Origin: Sepiola atlantica
Taxonomy: Eukaryota > Mollusca > Cephalopoda > Sepiida > Sepiolidae
Direction: 5' to 3'
DNA length: 64,000 nt
Assembly: GCA_963556195.1 (NCBI GenBank)
Contig: OY744531.1
Coordinates: 110,007,622-110,071,621, forward strand
The notes beneath the pieces are model-generated. The model did not search any database and was not told the origin of the DNA. It saw only the letters and a program-made list of their open reading frames with translations. This document shows positions 33,243 to 45,927 of this stretch, piece by piece. Position 1 is the stretch's first letter; the number at the start of each line of letters is the position of its first letter. The translations under genes and the position numbers were made by a program.

Positions 33243-34590
33243 TAGAGGTATGTCTTCTTTTGTTTCATTTTACTTCAGTCGAAGTTCTCAGAAATCAAGG
33301 GGCCTCTTCCTGGAGCTAACAATTAATCTTTATATGAGATACGCAGATATTCGAATATTCCATTAATGTTGTCTTTTATTTCTCAAACGTTGAATTATTA
33401 AAAAAGTTAAGCACATTAATTTTCCTTTCCCCAATTGACCAGTTAACAATGTTGTAGTATATCTTTCTTGTGGTCTCTTGCTCTTACCGGATGCCAGGAC
33501 AAGAATTCATCTAGTCTGGTGGAGTATCCAGCTAAGTTTTGTTACTTGAGGTAACATCACTAGGAGAAGGTGCACTATTTCTCGTATGAGCATGTGTATA
33601 GTCGTGCTGAGGGGATCTTATTTGTGCTGCAGATACTATGTTATTTTTAATTTTTGATCAGGGTTAACTTGTAGGGTGAAGTATCCTCATGTTAGGTTCT
33701 CCTGACAAACCCTTGTACTATCGAGAGACCGAAGACATTCGAGGATAGTGTCTATTAGGTAATTCAAACTCGTCTGGAGAAATAGAGAGAGGTGTGAACG
33801 TTATGACATAATTTTATTTAATATAAAATGGCTGCCACCAACCAATCAAAATCAAGAAAACATTGTTAGTCTTATTGCTTATTAGAAACGCGAATAATTT
33901 TTAAACTGTGATCGTGTCTTGGGGGCGAACTATTTTTCTTCCTTTCTAGATAAGACTGTGTAATTAGGCAGTTTATTTATTTTTAAAAATATACATAAAT
34001 TTGTCTACTTCACTTTGTTTTTCTATTTTTCAAATTAAAAGTGTTCACATACGTGAGAGGATTTGTTGGCTAGTGGCAACGACGAACCGTTCTTAGATTC
34101 GCTCAGAACTGAATAATAAGGCAATCAACAAGAATTAATGATTCGTCACAAAATCCGTGTATGAATCATTATTGGAATTATCCACAGTATAATGCGTCCA
34201 AAAATCACCCGAAAAACGCTCGAAGACATCCTAACAAATCGCAACTTATCCAGAAGAATTCGCTACGATTTTACATAGGCGTTCGTGTATTCGCCGAGTT
34301 AATTTGAATAAAATAAGAAGGCGTACAAAGTAAAGTTATTAAACTAATACGAATAATAAGATATTTCAATAATAAAATTAAGTTTAAATATTTAGGTGTA
34401 ACTACTTAATGGTGCATTGGGTGTAGGATATCATTTTACAATTAGAAAAACTAAATAGAAAAATGTCCACACTAATAAATTGAAATGGAGTTATGTCTAA
34501 GATACCTACATATACTCAACGCGTTATTCAGCCTGAAGCATACATCCAAAGCAGACTGTTGGAACATCGGTAAGATGACGTTATGGCTAT
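33243..34590. other. Unassigned AT-rich DNA
   Basis: No gene, RNA or repeat recognised. Confidence 0.35.
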
Positions 34591-34599
34591 ATCTGGAGA

Positions 34600-35110
34600 G
34601 TTCTTCAGACAAAGGGGGATAATCCAAAATCTATCATATTAATATTCATACAGCACTAGTAAAAATATGCTCCCTATATTCGACGAATGAGGAGGTAATG
34701 CTTGGAAGGATAATACCATAACAACAGAACATATATTACACTATTCCCCCCAAAGGGGGTGTAATATCTGGGGGAGGATGGTCTTATGGCAAGAGAAGAG
34801 ACACTATATTACCCCGTCCAAAAGAAATGACGAAAGATAATGTCTGGGAGGATAGTATCATGACCACAGAACAGATACTACACTATCTTACCAAAAAGAT
34901 GAAGTTAATCCCTGGGAGGATGATATTATTACCACAAATCAAATACTATATTATACTCCCCCCCAAATAAAAGGGAAGAGGTGACGAACAAACATACAAT
35001 ATACTGCCCTCCTCAAAGGAGAAGGTAATCCATGGGGTCTAATGACACATGACAGATACTACACCAATGGTATCGTGACAAAAGAACAGATACTCCACTA
35101 CTCCCCTTGG
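34600..35110. repeat. Diverged tandem repeat, unit about 65-70 bp
   Basis: Seven or so loose copies of TGGGAGGATA.TATCATGACCACAGAACAGATACTACACTA with CCCCC..AAAG spacers. It leads directly into the 52-bp array. Confidence 0.65.
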
Positions 35111-35149
35111 ATTGAGAATTAAAAGATAGTAAGTGTATAGTTTCGACTT

Positions 35150-35640
35150 CAGACGGACAGATAGTAAATCCGTATTATTGATAGAAGTAATAGTATAGTT
35201 TCGGTTTCAGACACACAAATACCACATCTTCATTAGAAGTAATAGTATAGCTTCGGTTTCAGAGACACAAATACCACATCTTCATTAGAAGTAATAGTAT
35301 AGTTTCGGTTTCAGAGACACAAATACCACATCTTCATTAGAAGTAATAGTATAGTTTCGGTTTCAGACACACAAATACCACATCTTCATTAGAAGTAATA
35401 GTATAGTTTCGGTTTAATACACACAAATACCACATCTTCATTAGAAGTAATAGTATAGTTTCGGTTTCAGACACACAAATGCCACATCTTCATTAGAAGT
35501 AATAGTATAGTTTCGGTTTCAGACACACAAATACCACATCTTCATTAGAAATAATAGTATAGTTTCGGCTTCAGACACACAAATACCCCATCTTCATTAG
35601 AAGTAATGATATAGTTTCAGCTTCAGACAAACATCAAATC
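35150..35640. repeat. 52-bp tandem repeat
   Basis: About nine units of AGTAATAGTATAGTTTCGGT / TTCAGACACACAAATACCAC / ATCTTCATTAGA, nearly identical in the middle and diverged at the edges. Reverse-complement relative of 23470-23765. Confidence 0.95.
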
Positions 35641-35752
35641 TCAAGTAGTAATAGATATTGTATCTCAATTATAAAAAAATAGATCCGTATGATTCGATTT
35701 AACTACTTTATTAGACATGAGAATCGGTTTGTCTTGTATGAATAGAAAGTGT

Positions 35753-35791
35753 GTCCGTCCGTCCGTCCATCCGTCCGTCCGTCCGTCCGTC
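35753..35791. repeat. (GTCC)n microsatellite
   Basis: Nine to ten GTCC units with one ATCC. 35792-36955 holds no recognisable gene; a 60-aa frame at 35956-36138 has no domain. Confidence 0.95.
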
Positions 35792-36959
35792 AATGACATT
35801 TTTTTCAACGTAATAAATACATAGCGAAATTCGTCTCATTTCGAAATATCAGAGATCTTAACTACTTTTAGTAATATAGAATATTGTATTAATAGTAAAT
35901 AATAAATCCCAAACAAATAAAACGAATGCCATGACCGGAAATACCTTCCCTTAGTTTGTCCTCACATTCCATGAGCGATGTTTCTGATAAAGGAGGAAGA
36001 ATTGCTGTTTTCTGGGTCGGAATCCATGCATCTAAAACTTATCGTTGGCTAGTTGTTGTGCTTGAAGTGGTTTTTCATAGCTCCTTACATCAAGTGGCTT
36101 CATGCCTTGTCTGGAGCGATTTCCATAAGAAAACATAGAAACCGAAACTTTGAGATCTATATATATACACTTCATTTTTCATGTCGCCTGGTGGTATTTG
36201 CCGATCCTATTAATGTCGCTTGATTGCTCCATTCTCTAGTTTATAATGTTTGAACTGTATTATTTGTTGAAAACACGTCAAAATGACTTTTTTTTTCTAA
36301 TCGAAAGATAAAAATCCAATTCACTATAAAAAATAATTTTCCTTGCAGTAATTTGCAACCAATTAATTCGATTTCATCGTCGGATTCTTGGACCAATTAT
36401 CATTAGAGTATCGGCGATCCAAGCAAGATAAAAATGGCTGCGTTCATTTCGTTGTGTATCTTTCAAGGATTCTTCGCTAATGACACGTACGTAAAATTAG
36501 CAAAGTTATGTAAAGAATTCAGAAATTAATTCTACCCTTTTCCATTATCATCGTACACGATCAAATACTTGTCTAAACTATAAGTAATGGTTTTTAATTA
36601 TTTTTTTATAATTAACGGCAAAATTAGGCGTTTTGCTGAAATATACAGTTGGCTCTAAAATCGGTACAAACCTGCAGATTATAACATGATCGTCTTCGAA
36701 TCCAAAGTCAACGAATACTTGTTATAAACCGTCCCATAAGTGATCAGACTTTATTCATTGTATTGATCGATTTTCTCCGATAATCATTCCATCTCATTGA
36801 CTCTTATCATTGATTGACCTTCAATGCGATTCGAAGGACTCACTTGTCACATTATAATAAAGACTGCATAAAGATATGGATACTATAAGAATTTTCGTGC
36901 TGTTTTTTGTGTTTGTATTTTAAGTTGTATTTTTTTACAATACACAATTTCTAGGGTGG

Positions 36960-37228
36960 GGCCGAATGATGTACTTAGCATTGGTTTGGTCCTCCTGTCA
37001 TGTGCACGCACACTGGTTCAGCCGGATTCCTCTGAAAGAGAAAGTTTCTAGGGAATATTAAACGTGTAAGCGGTCCCTAGTCAGATATGTATTTGGCTAA
37101 GGCGAGATGATTTTTTTGCAGAGCAGTGTTGTGGTGATCCCACATACATGCCTGGTAATCCCAAATGGTCACCCATCTGCAAGTGACCAGGATCAACGTC
37201 GCTTAACTTCAGAATCTGTGTCAACGTG
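36960..37228 (-). mobile_element. 5S-headed retroposon, copy 2
   Basis: The minus strand starts with a 5S-derived head (37228-37150: CACGTTGACACA, GAAGTTAAGCGACGTTGATC, GATGGGTGACCATTTGGGAT) with an internal deletion. It continues with a body containing ACTAGGGACCGCTT and GGAATCCGGCTGAACC, shared with the 52620-52951 copy. Head plus shared body supports a SINE3-like family rather than isolated 5S pseudogenes. Confidence 0.7.
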
Positions 37229-37893
37229 AGTATGCTGTATATCATTGATTAGGTAATATGGGGCTATATAGTGACAGATATTGAAATAAGATTTGGTAAA
37301 TTCATAGTCTTCAAACAAATCAAAGCACACTGGCGTTTCACGGATATCAATTAAGACCCCTGTGCATTTCCTTTTCCAAGTCCTAAACCCCTAAACCTTT
37401 CGATTATTTTCTTAATTTCCTATTAAGGGCATATGATTTCAGTATACTGGCATTTATCATGGAATGTCACTACTTTTGTAAAGGCTATGCCTCAATACAA
37501 TGGTCATTTTTAAGGGTTTTTTGAATTTTCTGGAAAACTAAGGTATATGGTAAACTGAAATTAAAATGCCATCAACTAGACCCTAGAACCTCTATCTCTG
37601 CCAAAAAATCAGCTGAATCCATCAAATAGTTGATGAGATACAGGGTGGCACATACGTACGTACACACAGATAACATGATTTTATGATTGAACTTTCTGAA
37701 TATATGGATGGCCTTGACTAATGATGCTGAAATTCTACACACTTATAGAACCTATCAAATAAAAATGTTGTGCAAAGTTTTAACTAATTTGGTTCATTGA
37801 TTTTTGAGTTATTATTGATCAAAGAAATGATATTTCCAGCATAGGCCATTCTTGAAGTTTATTAACGGATAGAGCGTTCTCGCGCCTCCATTG

Positions 37894-37909
<16 letters not shown>

Positions 37910-37954
<45 letters not shown>

Positions 37955-37955
37955 T
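37910..37955. repeat. (GA)n microsatellite
   Basis: Preceded by a short (TA)n. From 37230 to 37900 no gene is seen. Confidence 0.95.
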
Positions 37956-37972
37956 AACACATATGATATTTT

Positions 37973-38554
37973 GGTACTCTAATAGATGACGCACCATGTT
38001 TCCGTGACTTCGCGTCGTCAACGTTCGGGCAGGTTACGAAAGCGTTCAAGACTTGACGAGGCGAAAACTCCCAAACGCCTAATTGAAGACTGACAGCCGA
38101 TAAATTACGACGACAGAAAACCAAACTAAAATGCATATATAAAAAAAAATAACGATCAAACCATAGCTAAACAAGTATTATTAATGACATGTTTATTTTT
38201 GTTGTTTTGTTTTGTTGTCAAAGGAATCATTGTTAATCAAATGTTTTTAAATGAAATGTTTTTGTTTGTGCATCAGAAAGTTTCAAAAGATGATTTTGTT
38301 TGATTTGTTAAGCAAATATTTTGTGTTTTTTTTTACATTTTAAAATGTTTAAAAATTTTTTTTTTTTAAACTCAATTAGTCCTGCGGGAGATTCAACGAG
38401 CTGACAGAAATTTTTATTGAACGCGATTAATGCCTTCTAAAAGTTATCGGCTGCTTGATTAATAATTTTGTCGACTCTCGGGCGATTCCGTGAACTGCCC
38501 GAACGTTGACGACGCGAAGTCACGGAAAAATGGTGCGTCAGCTATAAGAGTACC
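37973..38554. mobile_element. Merlin-like MITE, copy A
   Basis: TIRs of about 70 bp start GGTACTCTAATAGATGACGC and end ...TATAAGAGTACC. Flanks GATATTTT and GATATGTT form an 8-bp TSD with one change. GGTACT ends and an 8-bp TSD match the Merlin element at 27526. No transposase remains. It is the left part of a longer block duplicated at 44611-45836. Confidence 0.82.
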
Positions 38555-39140
38555 GATATGTTCTATAGATGGAGAAAGGATAATTAAAATTGATCAAATT
38601 TGATGAAATGCTCTAAAAATCTTTAAATATTTCAGTATCAGTTTAGCAAATTAGAGTTAATACATTTACTCGACGTGCATTTGTATAAATATGTGCACTC
38701 GCTGCTTCTCGAATATTCTCGGTATGCAGCATAATGAAATTCGAATCAATTTAAAGACGTTCACTCATTTGATTAATTTATCATTTCTGAGCAGAGCATA
38801 TTAAAAAAAGATCATGTGATGAATGAGATTTTCCATAACTCATTAATTTTTTAAAAATCATAAAAGTACTGAATGATTTAACTCGTGTATATTTCTGCAT
38901 ATTTATATTAGTTCAGTCCATATGAAATGTCGTTTTTGCGATTCAAAAACAAGATTTACACTTTTAAAATTAGTCAGCTCAGACGATATCTAAGAATAAC
39001 TCGTTAAAAATATTTTTGATAGGTAAATAATTATTTTCGAATACGTAGTATCTACGAGTCTGTCTGGTGATGCTATTGAAAACCAAGCCATGTACCCAGA
39101 TTAAACAAAATGTTTTCTCGAATAAAATTTTACGAAGAAT
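37973..39140. repeat. Duplicated block, copy A
   Basis: MITE plus about 590 bp of right flank (ATTAAAATTGATCAAATT, ATCTTTAAATATTTCAGTAT, GACGATATCTAAGAATAACT, AAACCAAGCCATGTACCCAG) recur at 44611-45836 and stop matching just after ACGAAGAATC in both. Confidence 0.9.
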
Positions 39141-40084
39141 CCAGTATGAATGTTGTATTAACTTTTGTTTTACAATAATATCGTCACACTGGACAACCGT
39201 AAACAAAGACAATGTTTTACTTCAGTATATTACTAGTGGACTCGTGTGTCGGCGGTGCCCGGGAAATCAAGGAAACGAAGAGATGCCTGCTCCCACCCAA
39301 AATCCCATCTTACTCTATAAGTATCAATATTAAAGTTATAAATAAGAGTAAAACATTTACTTTGCTGTTTAGGACAATAATCTATATAAGACTAAACCTC
39401 CGAGGACCTTATATGTTTAACACTCTTTTCTTTTTTTTATAAGTTGTAGAAAGACTTTTCTTGATGAGTCAATTTGTAATCGCCAATTAGCTATTTAGAA
39501 AATTGAATGTTTTGTCGTCCCCCTTATGACTGACGCTAGCTTCTCGCTTTTGCTGGTCGCGGTAAACGCTGTCATAGTCAGTTTTGCAGACAGTTACCTT
39601 TTGAAGGAAAACATGGGAGGAAGTGATGAAAGTTGACTTGAGATAATTTTTTTGAATCTTCAGTCTTTATTTGTTTTTATAGGGAAACAATTTCAATGCA
39701 ATTTCAAAAGCTATGCATATTGAAATGTTTTTCTTTTGTATAATTCTCTCTGTATAAAATAGTAATGCTGTGTGTGTCCGCCTGATCTTTGTGTCTTATG
39801 TTCACCCAAACCGCTGGACAGAATTGCTTCAAAATTGGCATGTGAACTACTGACCTCTCAGTGAAAGTCATAGGCTATATAAGAAATATATGACTTCAAG
39901 GCTGGTGGTCCCCCCACTAAAAACTGCTTTCTCTTAGATTCAAATGAAATTAAAACTATAAGTAAATGACCAAAGATGATGTCTATTCCCAAAATTTCAG
40001 TAAATTTGGATAATATTAAGAGGGTCCCAGGGTGCACAACCACTCCACTGATAACTGTTTTCCCTTTGATTAAAATGAAATTAG
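39141..40084. other. Unassigned AT-rich DNA
   Basis: No gene recognised. A TTTGTGTCTTATGTTCACCC segment with GGTCC-type low-copy motifs (39770-40085) may be an unclassified repeat. Confidence 0.35.
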
Positions 40085-40368
40085 AAGCCCAATGATTGGC
40101 TAAGAGAACTACAAAGAATCTGATTGGTTAACTAGCTAGCCGTGTATATAAAACACCCGGCAAAACTAACACCATGCATTTTAGCCTGAGGATTCCCCCA
40201 GGGATTAAACGCGGGAGCCTCTGTGTAGCTTAATTGCCATAAATATATTTTCATAACTTACTACCTAGCTCTACTTACGTATCGAGCACTGTTTAAGTAA
40301 ATACTGAAAACTAATACATAAAAAATTATATCTCCTTATAAAATTTTATGTGGATATATGAAATAGTA

Positions 40369-40370
<2 letters not shown>
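40085..40370 (+). mobile_element. PLE 3' UTR and tail (family D, copy 3)
   Basis: Same order as the minus-strand copy at 20768-21158: GAAGCCCAATGATTGGC, CTGATTGGTTAACTAGC, TATATAAAACACC, hammerhead-like core, CCTAGCTCTACTTACGTATC, GAGCACTGTT, ATATCTCCTTATAAAATTTT, then (TA)n at 40370-40395. Confidence 0.8.
40183..40230 (+). ncRNA. Hammerhead-like motif (family D, copy 3)
   Basis: Stem I AGC (40183-40185) with GCT (40228-40230), core CTGAGGA (40186-40192), stem II TCCC/GGGA, TAAA in place of GAAA (40206-40209), helix III of 6 bp, UA at 40226-40227. The G12-to-T change should inactivate it. Confidence 0.55.
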
Positions 40371-40395
<25 letters not shown>

Positions 40396-40413
<18 letters not shown>

Positions 40414-40462
40414 TAGAGAGAGAGAGAAAGAGAGAGAGAGATATATACATATATATAGAGAG

Positions 40463-40511
<49 letters not shown>
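40396..40511. repeat. (GA)n/(GATA)n microsatellite
   Basis: GA-rich to 40460, then about 13 GATA units. Confidence 0.95.
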
Positions 40512-40512
<1 letters not shown>

Positions 40513-40786
40513 GTCAGGTTCATATTATATTCCAATAACCATGTTTTCATTTTATTATTTTTATTTTTATTTTTTCACATTTCCAAAAAAAACATAACAT
40601 TTCTGTGAGATATATTTTTTACGGTCCGATATTGACATAAAAATGTTGTTTGGCGCAAGACAAATGAAACGGACTGTAAAAAATATACCTCACAGAAATG
40701 CTGTTTTTTTGTAAATATGAAAAAATAAAAATAAAAATAATAAAATAAAAACATTGTTATTGGAATATAATATGAACCTGACTTAT
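40509..40786. repeat. Foldback element, 278 bp
   Basis: ATAAGTCAGGTTCATATTAT at the left is matched by its complement at the right end. The arms are about 125 bp with a few differences and meet near 40647 (CCGATATTGACATAAAAATG). No coding frame. Confidence 0.9.
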
Positions 40787-40860
40787 ATTTGCTCTATGAG
40801 CTGAATGTTTTTAAGTAAAGTAAAAGGGAACTGATAGTATATGCTAATAATATATTGTCA

Positions 40861-40865
<5 letters not shown>

Positions 40866-40933
<68 letters not shown>
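40866..40933. repeat. (TA)n microsatellite
   Basis: 68 bp of pure TA. Confidence 0.95.
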
Positions 40934-40935
<2 letters not shown>

Positions 40936-41204
40936 CAGAAAGAACACCTTTCTGTCTGTGCATGTCTGTCATTACGAAGACATACTAGGAAGTGTACTTT
41001 TAATATAATTGTATTCACATGCACAATTTGCATGTGAATATAATGGAAGTATTTTTGCGTCTCTGACTGCCCCTTAAAGAAGCTAAGAACAATTTTCAAA
41101 CATGTTACCCAATGAAATTAATCTTTTTATTAGCGTTAGGTTAAGAGTATTATATTTACCTCCTCTCCAGGTCAAGTGTGGGTTTTGATAAAAGTGTTTC
41201 TGAT

Positions 41205-41280
41205 GAACGGACTGGATTCGAACCCGGTACGCTCGGGTCCTCAGTCCACGTCGTATACCACTTAGCAACCGTGATCCACG
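41205..41280 (-). mobile_element. tRNA-derived SINE fragment
   Basis: Minus strand: A-box-like TTGCTAAGTGG (41268-41258), B-box GGGTTCGAATCC (about 41225-41214). Downstream CATCAGAAACAC matches only the GAAACAC part of the SINE-linked hammerhead at 20504, so the ribozyme, if ever present, is lost. Confidence 0.7.
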
Positions 41281-41434
41281 TTAATTTAAAAGTATTAACA
41301 TATATTTAGATAGCTCGGTGAGTAAGATATCTAGCTGACAGCATCAAGGTTGCTGTTATAGTAAACTCTCCCTACCATGATGTTGCATATGGTGCTATCC
41401 TACACTCCAACCTGGGCAACACCGGGTAACTCTG

Positions 41435-41438
<4 letters not shown>

Positions 41439-41506
<68 letters not shown>
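41439..41506. repeat. (TA)n microsatellite
   Basis: 68 bp of pure TA at the 3' side of the next minus-strand tail. Confidence 0.95.
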
Positions 41507-41508
<2 letters not shown>

Positions 41509-41604
41509 ATGAAAGAAGAGGGATAAACATTTACGAATGACAAATGTATTTCAACTTCAATTGTTCAATGCAAGGTGTACTCGGTAAAAACATGTGTATT
41601 ATTC

Positions 41605-41655
41605 TTCCCTTAGGCCAAGGCTTTTCAAAGATTAAAATCTTATCATCAGCGGAAT
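41605..41655 (-). ncRNA. Hammerhead-like ribozyme (family G, copy 2)
   Basis: Minus strand: CTGATGA (41649-41643), stem II AAGAT/ATCTT around TTTA, GAAA (41626-41623), helix III GCC/GGC around TT, UA at 41612-41611. Stem I TTCC/GGAA has one extra base on each side. T-T at 10.1/11.1. A tail of about 100 nt runs to (TA)n. Confidence 0.6.
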
Positions 41656-43560
41656 TACATAGATAGATAAGTTGACAGTGGAAAAGCCAAAATTCAAAAT
41701 TTGAAAAATATTAAGTAATGGAGAGTGAGAATGTGCGTGTAAAAACATATGGGGTCTGTCCCGTTGGTAAATGTCCGTTGATAAGGTGTCCAGTGAAAAG
41801 AGATTTAAAGATGGAAAAGAAGGGTGGTGAAGGCAGCATTGAAAAAGTTCAAGAATGCAGTAAATCCGGCTTTATTGCTTACTAGCAATAAGCAATAATC
41901 AAACAATCCCTTCCCCTTCTCTTTTCCAAGCATCAGCCATAGTTCATTTAACTAACCCTATCACCGACTTTCTTTATGTTTTACCTTTATCCTTTCCCCC
42001 ACTTCCTCATTTGGCCTTGTTTTCAACCAAAATCTGTCGCTTTTCTTGGACTTGATCGAAGTCACTACTTAAATTCCTGACTGCCTGCGTTTAATATACA
42101 CAGTTCAACTTCAACTTCTGAAAAACTACTCTCATGCTCGGTCCACGGAAGTATTTTAAGCAATAAGTTGGAATAATTCTCTTTTTAGCGAGAACTAACA
42201 AAGGGAATATTGTATCTGTCACATTACCAACTTAAGACGGGTGACCCACTAGTATACGTATATAAGTATATTTTTAGGGGAGTATAATCTTTTCTATGGT
42301 ATGCCAATGTCCATTTTTTATTAGCTTCTACCGCTTGATAACTAGTACGAAAAAAATATTTGTTAAATTTCGTGGAAAAAATACGTTACTAAGTATTCAC
42401 ATGAGAGAGTAAGTAACTACGATGTATGTATTTACGTATTGTTTTAATTGGTAAAATAACATTAGCAATTAGGTTCGCTTTGAACGAATACGTTTTATGT
42501 CTACTATTTTCGGATTATCAAAAATAGATAACCTAATTTTTAAAAAGAATATGTATGTAATGTTTTTACGTTATTATGTAAATTTCTTTAGATTTATAAA
42601 ACATTTATCCAGATTTTTAAAAAAGGTCCTTTAGACTTAGGTGAAATTCGAACTATGGTATTTTAATTGTAAAACTATTGCCTTAGAAATGCGTACTTTG
42701 CGTATTTATTTTTTCTCGGCAAATCACATGTTTCTAGTTGCGTACGAACAGACAAACTCTAAAAACACCAAAGCTTTTTAATAGTATATAGATGCAATAA
42801 ATAGAAATAATTGTCTTTATAGTGGTAAACAGCAAACTAAAAATCCGTATCTGTAACATTAACTGACTTAAGATTGGTCGCCCACTAGTATTCGTATTTA
42901 AGTGACCTATCTTTTATTGTTTTCTTTGGTATATTTTTTTCGCGTTTTTTTAAATATTTTTAGCTTTCTTATGTTGTAAGGAATAGACAGGATAAAAATA
43001 TATATTGATTATAATTGTTTTTTTGTTGAATTTTAATGAAGAACTCTTTGAAAGAGGCTTTATAAGCTAACCACAAAAAAGACGCCATTTTTTTTTCTAA
43101 TGTTCTTTTCTGGTCGTGTTTCATTTTGCTGCGCAAGACAAACGAAATGACTATTTTACGCATGCGCGCACATTAAAGTCAGACGTAAATGCATAAAGAT
43201 GAATCAAAAAGAATTAATAATCTACTTCATAATCCGCTTTAATTCTAGATAAACATGAAACATTCAAAGTTTAAGCATGTTGTTTATTTCTGTTCTGTTC
43301 TTTGAAAAGGTCAGAATAACGAGACTAAATGAATGTGCGCGGAGATTACTTTTAAATTATTGTATAAGCAAATGATTAGAGTTTTACTGAACTTATATTA
43401 AACTAATTTTTGATTCAACGTTCGTTATTATAATTATGTTGTCTGGTGGTTATATTTGAAATGTTAGTGTTTATCTATTTTTACTTTCGCAGCTTTATAT
43501 CAAAGTGTAAAATATTGGATGTCGAATATGTCAGCTGGTTTTAAATCATTTTTATTTTCA
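41656..43560. other. AT-rich DNA with a diverged internal repeat
   Basis: No gene. A segment ACTTAAGA.GGGTG.CCCACTAGTAT.CGTAT at 42232-42265 recurs at 42868-42900, each preceded by a TATCTGT.ACATTA word, suggesting two ends of one unclassified element of about 650 bp. Confidence 0.4.
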
Positions 43561-44029
43561 CTTGTTATATTGGATGCCCAAGCTAAATACATTGGCAGTG
43601 AGAGGTTAGCGGTTACGGAGGGTCGGTGTACGTGTCAGGCAGAAAGTCGATAACAGAGGAACATCTGCAGGTGTAAGAAAATGCAGCGTGAGAATAGAAA
43701 GTTTTATTAGGATTCGCGACCACTGAATTATAAAGAACACGAATGTTGACAGAGACGGATTTATGATAAAAGTGTTGATGTAGTAACGGACCCCCGTTTC
43801 TCAAGGCCCAAAATCCATTCGAGGATGAGAGTTAATGAGTTTGTCCAGTAGCTAGTGAGACAACACCATAGGATAAGTAACGACGGTTCGAAACTGGGAA
43901 TAATTTGATTATGTAAGAGGATGGCCCAACAAAAAAATGTTAACATTGGATTTTAAAACGACCATGTTATAGTCAGCTGGGAAGCAGCCTCGGTGTGTTG
44001 TGTTCTACAGACGGGTAGTTTTTGGAAAG

Positions 44030-44215
44030 AAACGTTGCTAATTAAAGGGGCCTATAACTCAAGGGTGACACAATTGGAGATAAAAATTATGAAGTATCTT
44101 GCAACGTATGAGTGAGGGCAAAGATGCTGGAGAATGAATCGGCGACAGTATTTTCAATTCCCAGACGATAAGTAATGCTGAATTTAAATTGGGAGACTTC
44201 GATACGCCACCGACA

Positions 44216-44217
<2 letters not shown>
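44030..44217 (-). pseudogene. Ty3/gypsy polyprotein: RNase H end and integrase start
   Basis: Minus-strand frame RWRIEVSQFKFSITYRLGIE followed by NTVADSFSSIFALTHTLQ is the conserved RNase H C-terminus of Ty3/gypsy elements. Shortly after comes LCHP, the start of the integrase HHCC domain, in a shifted frame. About 25 residues that should precede it are lost at the (TA)n tract next to it. 43560-44030 is probably more of the element but I cannot identify domains there. Confidence 0.75.

Positions 44218-44218
<1 letters not shown>

Positions 44219-44286
<68 letters not shown>
44219..44286. repeat. (TA)n microsatellite inside the gypsy element
   Basis: 68 bp of pure TA placed within the RNase H coding region. 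Confidence 0.95.
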
Positions 44287-44289
<3 letters not shown>

Positions 44290-44608
44290 AAGCGTCTGCC
44301 GACTAGGAAGTCACGTCACTTTCGCAAAGGCTCAACTATGACAGAAGCCTTTTTTTGACGGGGTGACATTTGATTTCGTTAGGTTTTAGAGTACGTTAAA
44401 ATGCAAAGGGTCGATCTTCTTGATTTAGTCCTTGCGATACAATAATGGCTGCCATCAGTTTCCACGTTAAATTCTTTATTAAAGTCAACAGTTATTAGAA
44501 TAGCATTTTGTTTTTCAGAGTTTGAAAGAAATGTAGTACTGATGGTGGTAGTGTAAATTCTTCATTGTGATTGAATGGTAATATTTGGTCTAAGATTTAC
44601 TTCATAAA
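44287..44608 (-). pseudogene. Ty3/gypsy polyprotein: RNase H N-terminal part
   Basis: Minus-strand frames give ITVDFNKEFNVETDGSHYCI, then RPFAF with a stop, RTLKPNEIKCHPVKK, and GRRFKYI just before (TA)n. ETDGSHYCI matches the first catalytic Asp region of gypsy RNase H. Several stops and frameshifts. Confidence 0.75.
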
Positions 44609-44610
44609 TT

Positions 44611-45836
44611 GGTACTCTTATAGATAACGCACCATGTTTCCGTGACTTCGCGTCGTCAACGTTCGGGCAAGTTACGGAAGCGTGCGAGACTTGACGAGGC
44701 GAAAACTCTCAAACGGCAAATTGAAGACTGGTAGCCGATAAATTACGACGATGAAAACATCTTAGCTATGGTTTGTTCGTCCTTTATTTTAATATATGTA
44801 TTTTAGTTTTATAATACATATATAAAAATAAAGAACGAGCAAGCCATAACAAAACAAGTGTTATTAATTAAGTGTTTATTTTTGTTTGTTTGTTTGTTTT
44901 GTCAAAAGGAACCATTGTTAATCAAATGTGTTTAAATAAAATATTTTTGTTTGTGCACCGGAAAGTTTCAAAAAATGATTTCGTTTGCTTTGTTAAGCAA
45001 ATGTTTTCGCTTTTTACTTTTTTTTCAATTTTTAAATTTTTACATTTTTTCAAAAAACTCAATTAGTCCTTCGAGAGATTCAACGAGTTGACAAAGATTA
45101 TAGAAATTCATTTTTTTATTAGAACGCGATTAATTTCTTCCAAAAGTTATCGGCTGCTTGGTTAATAGTTTCGTCGATTCTCTGGCGATTCCGAGACCTG
45201 CCCGACGTTGACGACACGAAGTCACGGAAACATGATGCAATAGAGTAACGATATTTTCATAAATAGAGAAAGGGTAATTAAAATTGATCAAATTCGATAA
45301 AATGCTCTAAAAATCTTTAAATATTTCAGTATCAGTTTAGCAAATTAGAGTTAATACATTTACTCGACGTCAATTGTTTAACTATGTGCACTCGCTGTTT
45401 CTTGAATATTCTCGGGATGCAGCATAATGAAATTCGAATCAATTTAGAGACGTTCACTCATTTGATTAATTTGTCATTTCTGAACAGAGCATATTAAAAA
45501 CAGATTATGTGATGAATGATAGTTTCCATGACTCATTAATCTAAAAAAAAACATACAAAGTACTGAATGAATTAACTCGTGTATATTTCTGCATATTTAT
45601 ATTAGTTCGGTCCATATGAAATGTCGTTTTTGCGATTCAAAAACAAGATTTACACTTATAAAATTAGTCAGCTCAGACGATATCTAAGAATAACTCGTTA
45701 AAAATATTTTTGAAAAGTAAATAATTATTTTCGAATACGTAGTATCTACGAGTCTGTCTGGTGATGCTATTGAAAACCAAGCCATGTACCCAGATCAATC
45801 AAAATGTTTTCTCGAATAAAATTTTACGAAGAATCG
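44611..45836. repeat. Duplicated block, copy B, with Merlin-like MITE
   Basis: MITE part 44611-45249 (GGTACTCTTATAGATAACGC to GAGTAAC), then the same right flank as copy A, including GATATTTT immediately after the TIR. The left flank is different from copy A (TTCATAAATT). It interrupts the gypsy element. The 44872-45066 frame is a shadow. Confidence 0.85.
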
Positions 45837-45927
45837 ACTAAAACTACTACTTGAAATGTCACTACCCTCTCAATTGAAATTTCGAAGTCGAATGATTGGA
45901 ATGTTTTTCTATTGTAGCAAATTTATG

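Noticed and set aside
45838..45927. KFATIEK on the minus strand as the start of gypsy RNase H
   Set aside because: The true RNase H start is better matched at 44287-44608; this short match is probably coincidence.
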